A stretch of 64,000 nucleotides of DNA from Patiria miniata (Eukaryota; Echinodermata; Asteroidea; Valvatida; Asterinidae). Position 1 is the stretch's first letter. Every line of letters starts with the position of its first letter. The notes under the pieces were generated by a model, which searched no databases, was not told the DNA's origin, and saw only the letters and a list, made by a program, of their open reading frames with translations. Positions 1 to 9,800 of the stretch are shown here, in pieces. The DNA lies in assembly GCF_015706575.1 (NCBI RefSeq), contig NW_024037069.1:37283315-37347314 (forward strand). The letters are read 5' to 3'. The translations under genes were made by a program, and so were the position numbers.

Positions 1-440
1 AGTAAAGTCAGATGTATTAGAGTTGTAGGGAATGTTTTATAATCGTACAACAATGTACACTATAGTTGGGACCGCAAAATAAAAAGATTGGGGTGGCCCA
101 ACTATAGATTCGCCCCATCAATAGCTAATTTCAGTGGTCCCCAGTAAAGTCAGACGTGTATCAGAGCTGTAGGGGACGTTTTATGGTTGTACATCAATGT
201 AAACTATAGTTGGGACACCGCAAAATAAAAAGATCGGAGTGGCCCAACAATGGAACTTACAGTTGGGACCGTCCCAACTATAGTTGGGACAGGCCCAACT
301 ATAGTTGGGCCAGCCCAACTGTGGAACTACAGTTGGGACAGGCCCAACTATAGTTGGGACAGGCCCAACTATAGTTGGGACCGATGCGATAGTTGGGGCG
401 TGACATTTTTACTTGGCAAAAGAGGGCGCTATTACAAATA
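1..440. repeat. Palindromic TATAGTTGGG minisatellite plus 143-bp tandem duplication
   Basis: A segment starting at 2 (AGTAAAGTCAGA) is repeated at about 144 with small differences, giving two roughly 143-bp tandem copies. From about 240 to 390 this grades into an array built on the perfect palindrome CCCAACTATAGTTGGG, alternating with short GACAGG or GACCG linkers. Degenerate units recur at 2440-2515 and one copy lies near 29818, so the motif is dispersed. Open frames read through it are repeat artefacts. Confidence 0.85.
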
Positions 441-551
441 GTTGGTAAGCGAGGCGTCTGCTCGAGCTCTGTACACACGCGCACCTGCTGCTCTGACATG
501 TCCTGATGTCGTACGTCTGAGTGCTCTCTCGATATTTCTGTTCGATAAATC
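441..551 (+). promoter_or_regulatory. Probable 5' flank/5' UTR of RPP21 with two upstream ATGs
   Basis: This is the stretch between the minisatellite and the RPP21 start. It contains two upstream ATGs: 498-500, followed at once by a stop (504-506), and 506-508, closed by a stop at 518-520. Both close before the RPP21 ATG and neither is in frame with it. If the transcription start lies above 498 these would be minimal upstream ORFs. No TATA box is obvious. The transcription start cannot be placed from sequence alone. Confidence 0.35.
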
Positions 552-3500
552 ATGAATCCGAACCAAGATGCTTTGCAAAGAATAAACTTTCTCTATCAGG
601 TAGGAAAGAGCTTGTACAGTAAAGGTGGTTGTTTTGTTCGTAGTCAGATGATGAAGGATCAGTGTATGTTCATGATCACAAGACACAAGTCCTCACAACT
701 TGAACTTGTGAGGACTTCAGTGTGAAATGTGAATGACGTGTGGACTTGTGTCAGTCATGCAATCAAGTCATTAACAAGTCAATAAATTCAGCTTCGAGGG
801 CGGATCCAGAACAATTTTTTTTTTTGGGGGGGGGGGGGGGTGCAAGAGGGCGTGAGTATTTTTTTCAAAGGGGGGAAGGGGATTGACCTATCGCCGTTTG
901 CGAGTTAGCCACGCCCAGGCTTGGACATGTCAGACAACCCTATGGAATTTGTGTATCCTCGAGTCACTATATAAATTGGCACAGGTAACGCTTGCAATGG
1001 GCACGCGTTGTCCAACGCAAATTGAATGCAAGTTTGTCGAAATAGTACCACGTCGTTTAGGGGGTCTGATGATGTGTTAAAGTTTTGTTTGTCTCACATT
1101 TTTGCGCGTTCTGGACCTGTGATGGACTCGACTACACTGTCATGACTGTGAAGGATCATGGAAGGATTAAAGCAGATGGTTAGAGTATGATCTTTTAACT
1201 TGTTTAATTTTCCATCAACCTGTTTTCATTTACAGGCAGCCCACTGTATGCTGCTTCAGAACCCAGAGAATACCAAGCTAGCTAGATTCTACATCACAAC
1301 GATGAAGAACGTAGCCAAGAAAGCTGTCCTCAGAATGTAAGAACCTAGTCTGTGGATCAGACGTTCATGTATCCACACTACGTCTGATACATACGAGCAT
1401 GCAAATTTTATGCGACTCTGCATGCCAGTCATTTAGAGCAGAAATTCCGCCAAAGCCAGCAAGCGTCTATTTCATAGACTAGGAACGGACTGAAACATTG
1501 AGTGCAGAAAAACATTCCAAACAAAATCAGGCCAACTTTACTCACTCTTTAGCTGACAAAATTCTCCAAAGTTTTCATAAGGGTCCTCAGTATTTCACCA
1601 GCCAAGTTTGAGGTCTCAATTCAATTTTTAAAGCAGACTTTTCTTAAACATTTTTCAACTGAGAGTGATTTCAATTGGAAGCCTAACTAGACTGGTACAT
1701 GTCCAACTTTATAAAAAAGATTGACCATTCAGTAGTCTGGTGGTATGATTATGAAGAGAATATGAAGAAATATAGACAAGGTACCAGATGCTTCTTTTGA
1801 CACAATGGATTGATGCAGTTGTTTAATGTGCCTGCCAGTCTATTTTCTTGTGTTGCATGTTTTTACTACATGTATCTTAAGTTTTGGGACTCATACACAG
1901 TATTGAGAGTCCTAAATTTTCAGACTACGCCTCACCCACCCTTGAAAAACCCTGGACTAGCAAATGTATGTGACGTCCAGTCCAGTGAAAATTAAAGGCA
2001 TTCCTTTGTCATTGTTCATCCCCTGCTATTTGTGGCCTTACTCAGTTCTGTACTTTGTGATGGACTTGATTAAAACTGAACTGGAGAGAAGCTGTGTTTT
2101 CTTGGAGGTTCAGACGTACAAATGTATTACATTTTGCCACGGATGGTTCTGTGTTCTCTCTATCTTTAGACACCCCAATATCAAGAGAACAGTCTGCAAA
2201 CGATGTGACTTACTGCTTGTGCCAGGCTTGACCTCAAAGGTCAGGGTCAAAGGTGAGGAAATACAAGCAAAGATTTCATTCTTAGATTTGGGGTGTTTAT
2301 TTTGTGTGTTTAAGTTTCAGTTTGAATGATTTGGCTTTGGTCAAGCCCTAATTTCATAGCACCGAGCAGACGATTTTCTGCTAACAGAGCCTCTGTCCAT
2401 TTCACAGGGATTATTTCCCCCAAAACTACAGCAATGGCCCAAATTGCAGTTTGGACAGTCCCGACTGTACTTTGGATAGTCCCAATTATAGTTCGGAAGA
2501 TTCTATAGTTGGGTTGTAACAAGATGCAGTATGCGTAGCAAAGAATATGCTCCGTAACTTCAAAGGCAGAATTTGTGTTGCATTACCGATGCAACAACAG
2601 AAATTTCCTAGGTAATAAAGCATTAGTATGACTATGCCGTGCAATATGCTTAAGGTTATTTTCTGCCAACCTCAGCAAAACTGTGACCGGGTCGTGATTT
2701 AATGTGATGTTCAGGTTGTGGTTAGTCTGTTTTAAGGCCGGTTCATACTTCATACGAGGCGTACTTCATGACGTCAACAATGGAAGTTTTATTGTAACGT
2801 TTGCCATTACCCTCACGAATTTGCTTCGCACAGAAATTTGTGTGAAGTATGATTCAGTCTTCAGACTAGTCTGAACACGGATTGTGGTTGGATTGGTACA
2901 CAAATGAATGATTTGTTTACGGTAACCCAACCTACCTGAAGTTTTTAAGGCTAAATTTTCGACCTCAAACTTGTTATTCACACATTTGGCGAAAATGAAA
3001 GTCTTCTCTCGGTACGGATCATTGCTATTCATTTTCTAAAGAAAATCTGATATTCGATGTACTAGTGGTACTATCTTTTGCGATCCAAATGTTCAGTTTT
3101 TTGTGTGATCTTGTTTTTTTTGGTCAGGCAAACGTCAGAAACACGTTGTGGTGACCTGTCTGGAATGTGGAGGGGTCAAACGTTTCCTCAGCAACAACGA
3201 CTACAAGTTGTGGGTGGAAAGACCAGAGTGTACACAGAATCCTATCACTGGTATGTATACCATTAGAAAAAAAAATCATAAAAAGCAACATATTTGGAGA
3301 TGACAGTGCTGTCCGAAAATCAGCATCACATTCAGATTTTACTCCAAATCACATCTGGCATTGGACGACTTCTGTAAACTTACCAAAATTGGTACACGTT
3401 TAAAGGGAATATACATCATTTGCTTTTGCTGTAATTTTCAGAAATGGATGGAATTGGGGGGTTGGAAATATAAAGCAAATATAGTTACACTGACTTTTTG

Positions 3501-4377
3501 GAGATTTTGGGTTCGAAAATGCTATAAAAACCAAGAAAAACGATCATTTTCCTGTAGTCTGGTTCCCTGACTCCATATAAGAAGAAACAGAGCAGTTTAC
3601 ATACATTGGGGAATTGTAAGTTCAGGGAACCAGTCTAGCTTGCTCGTACCCGTTCATAGGTTTGTAATCGATTGCAAACAAGTGCAATGGTCAATTGGGG
3701 CCAGTATTTGAAAAAAAGCCAGTTGTTTCCAACGCTGATCGGCCGATCAGCGTTGGAAATTGATACAAAAATACCACTTTTCTTGAAAATGACAGTATAC
3801 CAGGTGCCATAATTTTACAGGATGCTTTAGACTGTCATTTACCAACATCCTGTTAAGGTATTTCGCAAAAACTTGGTAGTTTTATTTTTCGATGTTTGCA
3901 AATGTTGTATATTCCCTTTAAGGAGAGAATGTAAAACTAAACAGGGTATTTTGGAGTTGAACCTCAAGTTAACTCTTGTTTAATTGTGAATTTTTTCCCC
4001 CGATTCGACAATACATGCATAACGATAAATGTATTTCTTAAAAAGTGGTGAAAGACTTTCCGTTAGGGCTCACCTTATTGATTTATGGAACAGTTACAAA
4101 TGCTTTCAAGTCACTATGAACCCTCAAATTTCTAAAATCTCTATGGGATGGCTGGTTCGAAAATTTGTACTGTGATGTGTAGAATTTCAGACCCATGTTG
4201 AATGGGCACTAATGTTGAATTTCAGATCTTTCATCACGGAGATATTTCAGACATTTTGTGCTTTGATGGTAAACGTAAATCTTTGGGTCATTATTAGTGG
4301 CAGAATTTCCAAGTCATGTTTTTTCTTTCTCAACAGGTACACAAGAATCTAGTGTGAAGGGTTGCAACAAAAGATGA
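552..4377 (+). CDS. RPP21: Ribonuclease P/MRP protein subunit p21 (RPP21/Rpr2 family), 5 exons
   Basis: Nuclear RNase P subunit that helps process the 5' leader of pre-tRNA; the archaeal homologue is Rpp21/RNP4. Exons: 552-599, 1236-1336, 2170-2252, 3128-3250, 4337-4377. All introns are GT-AG, and the spliced frame is open for 131 codons plus TGA. The start of the protein, DALQRINFLYQ followed by AAHCMLLQNPEN, matches the family N-terminal helices. KRTVCKRCDLLLVPGL and TCLECGGVKRFL supply the zinc ribbon, with ligands at about C59, C62, C88 and C91. The ATG at 552 is the first in-frame start after the upstream stops and gives the expected N-terminus. At 131 aa it is shorter than the human protein (about 154 aa), mainly in the non-conserved C-terminal tail. 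It is convergent with CPSF4. Identification rests on recognised family motifs, not a search. Confidence 0.93.
670..841 (+). repeat. RPP21 intron 1 repeats: CACAAGT-rich stretch, GGGCGGATCCAG motif and G tract
   Basis: Positions 677-790 repeat variants of CACAAGT/ACTTGTGA, also seen near 20240-20560, 26290-26440 and 31030-31170, so this is a dispersed degenerate repeat. At 797 the motif GGGCGGATCCAG is followed by a T run and a 15-nt G tract (826-840), the same association as at 54431 and 62934. From 883 a segment beginning ATTGACCTATCGCCGTT recurs at 48709. Confidence 0.6.
1337..2169 (+). other. RPP21 intron 2, no recognisable element
   Basis: This is the GT-AG intron between exons 2 and 3. 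It is AT-rich and carries no motif, terminal inverted repeat or coding segment that I could recognise. Confidence 0.5.
2440..2516. repeat. Degenerate TATAGTTGGG minisatellite in RPP21 intron 3
   Basis: Four to five imperfect units of the motif from 240-390 (GTTTGGACAGTCCC, ACTTTGGATAGTCCC and similar, ending CTATAGTTGGG). The rest of intron 3 (2517-3127) shows nothing recognisable. Confidence 0.55.
3400..3922. mobile_element. TIR element (MITE-like) in RPP21 intron 4
   Basis: The left end TTAAAGGGAATATACATCAT (3400) is mirrored at the right end (to 3922) as ATTCCCTTTAAG preceded by GCAAATGTTGTAT, giving inverted termini of about 25 bp around roughly 520 bp. It has no coding capacity. Related TTAAAGG-ATATA ends occur at 7598, 23226 and 50484. 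It includes an internal hairpin (TCTGGTTCCCTGA near 3556 against TCAGGGAACCAG near 3621) and the perfect palindrome at 3726-3759. Confidence 0.6.
3726..3759. repeat. Perfect 34-bp palindrome
   Basis: The half-site TTTCCAACGCTGATCGG is followed directly by its exact reverse complement, with no spacer; the axis is between 3742 and 3743. It lies inside RPP21 intron 4 and the MITE-like element around it. Confidence 0.9.
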
Positions 4378-4843
4378 GGTGCTAGATGATCTTAGATCAT
4401 CGATGCTCCAGCAACTTCAGTCTTGAAGACCTGCGATGACAAGTACCCCCTCAACGGTTACAAAAGGAGAGTTGGAGGTCACCACTGGGAAGGGCATTTG
4501 AACGCAGTGTGGGTTACGCCCGACACTCATGTGAAGACGCTACAAATGTTTGCAGATTCAGACTAAAATAAGTCATGCGTACTTCATGCCAAGTGGGAGC
4601 AAATCAGTACGCTTACGTGGTGTGCGCCTCTTACCGGGACTCTGTGGTCACAGTGGATACAATAAGTGATTGGGATTTCCAAAAAGCAAGCACATGTACT
4701 TCGTGAAGGGTTTTTGATATTTCGTTAAAAGTTTCAGTTTGTATGCGAGAGAATGACTGTTTAGAAAATTATTATCGTCACAAGTTGAAGATTTCTACCA
4801 AAGTACATGGAAGTAGCCAGTGACTTGCATCTTTTTAATGATC

Positions 4844-4849
4844 AATAAA
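4844..4849 (+). terminator. AATAAA polyadenylation signal of RPP21
   Basis: A canonical AATAAA lies 467 bases after the RPP21 stop and is followed by a GTTTGTTTG-type GT-rich stretch. This implies a 3' UTR of about 0.5 kb. It is the first AATAAA after the stop. Confidence 0.6.
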
Positions 4850-5438
4850 TGTTTGTTTGATGTAAACAAAAAGGCCTTTGAAATGCTGCAATCTGATTTG
4901 AATTTTCACTTCATTTTTTTGCCAGTCTTTCTCCCTACAATTATAAGTTGGCAACTATTTACTTCATGACGGAAACACCACCCAAAATTAAAAATTCGAT
5001 TTTGCACGGAGTTATGTATGTACAAAAGTGGTTATTTCAACCAGAATTTATTTTCCAAAAGAAATATACGCTTTACAGATTATTCGATTCTGATCTCACA
5101 ATTACATGAAGTTAAATTACAGGTATCTCATGACGCCATACAGCGGCCCAGGCCTTCCATTCCAAGGGATCCTGTGCACACGGCAATCTTTTGCAATGAT
5201 TCATGAATGTTAGCAGACATAAGTCATGACACCAATTATAAATCAACAAGGTTTTCTCATTTTAAGAACATTTTCATCTGATCCTGCGCCATTAAAAATC
5301 AAGTCGACTTGCTCCGATGAAATTGTACAAAATAAAATTAAACTTTCTGTCCTTTTCAAACAAGTAGTCAAAAAGAAGATCAGAACTTTTAAAGTTAAAA
5401 ACCTGTACACATTGTAAGATTTAGGCTTTGCATGGTGG

Positions 5439-5762
5439 AGTATCAGTATCATTTCAGTTTGCAGTAACACCATGTGGTAATAACTGCTGTCGCTCAGTAG
5501 ATGTTTAGCTCTGATAAGAACTTGTCCTGCTTATTATCAACTTTCGTTAAGCAGTCTCCTGACAATGACTAAAGCAGGCTAGTCGAAACATTGAAACCTA
5601 AGACAACTTCTTTTAGAACTAAGCAGGACTGTTCTTATCAGAACTAAAAAAACTACTTAGTGAAAGTTGATAATAACCAGGACAAGTTCTTATCAGAACT
5701 AAACATCTGCTGAGCGACAGTAGTTATGACCACATGGTGTTACCACAAACCGAAACGATACT
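5439..5762. mobile_element. Foldback element, about 325 bp, between RPP21 and CPSF4
   Basis: The left arm (CAGTATCATTTCAGTTTG, then ACACCATGTGGT, then AGTAGATGTTTAG, then AAGAACTTGTCC) is mirrored in order by the right arm up to CCGAAACGATACTG. The arms are about 100 bp each and closely matched around a short centre. It is a non-coding foldback/MITE type. Confidence 0.75.
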
Positions 5763-5865
5763 GTACACATTAGAAAGTGTATGCACCAACTTGGTTTTTA
5801 TGTGATATCATAGTGAGTATATGGCCGCATCCGAATTACTCGGCTACGGCTTGGAATAACACACG

Positions 5866-6600
5866 GGTCTATGGGATGTGGCTGTAGCCGCTTCCATAGG
5901 TGCGCGTGTGGCTGTAGCCGCTTCCATAGGTGCGTGTGTAATTTGCCAGCCGCAAGTAAATTGGATAAAACACTTCCATCAACACTCTTGGATACAAAAT
6001 GACGACTTTTCAGTGGTGACCGAGATGTCCGCTGGTATCCACCACCAACACATATTGGTCTTTTCTGGCATCCCCGGTAGTCATCAATATACTGCCCTCA
6101 ACAGATCATGCACAAAGCAGATAATCGGTGCATAATGTTCTCTGCATACAATGTGGCTTCCTACATGCTTCAGTTCTCCCTGGGCATTTTTGCTAGGATG
6201 TAACCTCAATCCTGCAAAATCCTCCAACTGCCTCCACGTAAAAACTGCATACAGGCTCAATCCTGCAAAATCCTCTGTTATTTCTTGAATGTGGTCCTTG
6301 GAGGGGTGACCACTGCCTCAATCCTGCAAAATCCTCCGGCAATCACTGTCAATATGTTGAGGCAGAGCCAGTGACATCTTGGAGCAGTGCTGAGGATTTC
6401 AAGTATAATCTAGTCCTAAATTTATGCACAGCAGAGCATAAGCAACACAAGGTCCGGCCCAAGCCGACACAAGTATCCCCTTATTAACAGTGACAAATGT
6501 CATACAAGGACAAGTGTCATACAGTCACAGTGTCATACAGTGACGAGTGTTATACAGTGACAGTGTCATACAGTGACCAGTGTCATGCAGCCCTACTCTC
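5866..6600. repeat. Three small tandem repeat patches downstream of CPSF4
   Basis: At 5876-5938 a unit of about 31 bp (GTGGCTGTAGCCGCTTCCAT) occurs twice. At 6200-6335 the phrase TCAATCCTGCAAAATCCTC occurs three times. At 6498-6590 a short CAGTGAC-AGTGTCATA array has about five units. None is coding. The CPSF4 3' UTR probably lies in or near this region, but I see no clear minus-strand AATAAA. Confidence 0.6.
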
Positions 6601-6896
6601 CATTTTACAACACACGATGAGGTTGCTAACCAAACGTTTGCCTAACAGTGGCCGATCACGGGGAAACTGGAAGGTCACGTAGCACATTGACGTCATAACG
6701 ATCGGACCCTATACTTTGTGTTGCACAGAACAAATGTGGCTGAATGTAACATGTAAACAAACTACTCCACAATCACTGTGCAGAAATTGGAATGTTCTCT
6801 CTGTTAAATTCACATGCACCGTGGGGTGTCACATTAGCTCTTGTGGGCAAAACAAATGAGGTTGAAGACACACCATGGTGAGCTACTGGGTTGGTG

Positions 6897-9800
6897 CTAC
6901 TGCCTGTTGGGCTGTTGGTTCTGGTCGCTGTTGACGTTATTCAGAAACCCCATATATCCCTTGGGGCATTTGTTGGCAAAGTGGCCGAGCTCCCCGCACT
7001 GATGACAAATTAAAAAAAACACCCAGAATTATAAGGCACAGTAAACAAAAACATGTTAAGCGTCTCCGCCAGCTTCCTTTTTGGTAGACTTGGTGCCAAG
7101 CCGGTAATTGTTTTGCATTGGTTACTGGCGCCCCCATGAAAGTATTGATTTTCGGAGGCCAAGTGTCCGGAGAAAAAGAACCTGTCTACATTTCAGATTT
7201 TTTTGCTGATGAACCCCCGCCCCCTGCAAAAATTCCTGGATCCGCCCCTGAATGTCACATTTCATCGCCAATCTTACCTTGAAACACTTGATGTTCTCCA
7301 GATTCCGGTAGGGCCGGTTACCTGTGAAGTTTTGCGGACCGTTGCTCTGTGGCTGACCGGTGGTCTGGCTAGTTCCACCACCAGCATTCGTGTCGACCAT
7401 GCCTAACACACCAATGGGCTATTTAAGACAGGAGGAAAGGGGGAACGAATGGAAAGTGAGAACTGATTTAGTTGCATGGGAACATTTGCTTTTTGTACAT
7501 TTTGTTTTGTCTGAAGCAACAAAATGCTCAAAATCTTAAAGTTGGTATATACCTGTTTTTTCTAAATTCAGATTTTCTTTTCCGAACGAATTTTAAAGGA
7601 ATATAAGGCCAAAAAAAAAAAGTCTCCGGTTTCTGGCATGCGCACGCGTCACCGTAGCCATGCGCGTCGGCAAAATGAAAATTTGGTTTTTTCAATGAAA
7701 GATGATGTCTCAAAACCGCCAACTCACTGGTTTGACTGGAATCCTGCTGCTGCACAATTTTAACGTGTTTTTTAGATTTGGTTATGGTCGAGAATAAGCT
7801 TTATGTGGCCTCTCTGGACTCCCATATATTTGCACTAAGTTTAGTCGGGCACCATTTGCAGTCATCAGCACACATATGAAGCATATGGCCTCTCTGGACT
7901 CCCATATATTTGCACTAAGTTTAGTCGGGCACCATTTGCAGTCATCAGCACACATATGAAGCCAAAAAATCAGGTAAAAAAAAAAAAAAAGCCGCGTCGC
8001 CGCACCACTTGTTGGGCAAGCTCCATACCAGAAACTGGAGACTTTTTTTTTTGGCCTACTAATGTCCTGCTTTTTGCCACACCCAAAAAGCACATGTACA
8101 CCAACTTTAAAAAGGGCGCACAACAACTAACGTGTTGAAGTTTAAGTGGATACCAGGCGTTGGAGGGAAAAAAACAGCAAATGTAGGCACAATTTTTTGT
8201 TTTGTAACTGGTAAAAACAAACTTTTGATCTGGCCGTGCTCCGTGTTAAGATATGAGTCAAATGGCGGCTGCCTAAGGCCAAAAAAAATAGCCACGCTTG
8301 CCAGGGATCGGGACCGTCTGGATTAGGGGAACAAACTCCAAAATCCAGGCTTGAACCAAGACAATTACTGACCCTATCTGACTGTCTCCCTTGCTGGCCC
8401 CATGACCCTGAACCCTTGGGGCAGTTGACTGCCTTGTGACCCGCCTCCTTGCAGGTGTGGCAGATGATCTTCTTGATGTTATCCTTGACCTCTAACACTG
8501 GAAGGTCAAACTTGGGGCTGGATGGAGAAAAAAGAAGAGAAAACAGAGTTAAAGCTACAGTCCATCATTTGTAATTTGTGCATTTTGTTCGTTTGGAGCA
8601 ACAAAAGAGTTCAAAATCTAATGAAGGATACTGAGCAACTAACCTGATGAAGTTTCAGCTAAGCTTCAGCTGTACATTCCGAGAAAAACAGTATTCTAAG
8701 ATCTCAATTTCAAATCAAAAGTTGCTGAATCATGTTTTGAATTGTTCTGAATTGCAACTATACGCGACGTCGCGCACTGATCCGACGAATTATAACAACC
8801 GCGCGCGTGTGTGCGTCGTTCCAATACTTGTGCGCGCTGCGCTGAATAACAAAACGAACTGCTAATTTAAATTTTCCTACGGTGCTTCTTAAGAATCACC
8901 GTTGGAAATGCCTTCTTTCATTGATTACTTCAAAATGACAGCTTCCCAGAAAGAATAATTTCACAGGGAGTTTAGTCCCCTTACTATCTTTCAACCAAGT
9001 TAGTTTTTCAACAATAATTACGCCAGTTACTCTTCGGATGGCTGCAAATGATGGACTCTAGCTTTAAATATCACCAGACTGAGCACAATCTAAAACACAA
9101 GGTTTACGGGAAAGGGCAATAGAGTGTGTAAAGTTGACCTCAAAAACCTGCAAGATTTTACAACAATACAGCACATCCGGGCACTATGAATAGGATCTAC
9201 AACATTTGTAACGCCCTATTTCATGTCTTGACTGGGCCCATCCATTCAAGGGCAATAAATAGGTACTTCAAGAGAGAAGAAAGCATTATAATTTACAACA
9301 CATTGAAAATATTATGAATTGATGACTATTATAAAATTAAAAATGTTGACCTTAACTTCCGTTCAATCGATCACGGAGATTTATGACAATTGGGTAAATT
9401 CAAACATAAGAGACTGTGACTAGACTAGTCGATGTATGGTACCAAGTCATTAACATAAAAAGTGAACGTGAACTGGCGAGACTTACATGCTGTATGGGGG
9501 GGGGGGGGGGGGAGTGATTGGTTGCAAGGGGTGGTGTAGGTTTTTTTTTAGTGGGGTTGGGGGAGGGGCATAAAGGGGTGCACGTGCACACTTTAAAAAA
9601 TGACTTTAAGCTAATCAAGAGTTACTTTTGCACACTTTGGAAATTTTCACTTCTTGCCATTTGCTGTTTTCATAAACCCCAAGTTTCACACCGTCAGTGT
9701 ATAGGGTGGATGCCTGGGGTGTGACTGATTGTAAATGCTTGACTCGGCACCGCAGTTTAACAGATTGCTACTTACTGCTGGAATTTGCAGTTGGGACCCT

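Noticed and set aside
883..1080. 65-codon frame in RPP21 intron 1
   Set aside because: It lies in a dispersed repeat also found at 48709 and inside a well-supported intron.
8371..8372. GT (GTCAGT) as the donor of CPSF4 exon 5
   Set aside because: Splicing here shifts the frame of exon 6 and loses the second zinc knuckle; the GTAATT four bases on keeps the frame.
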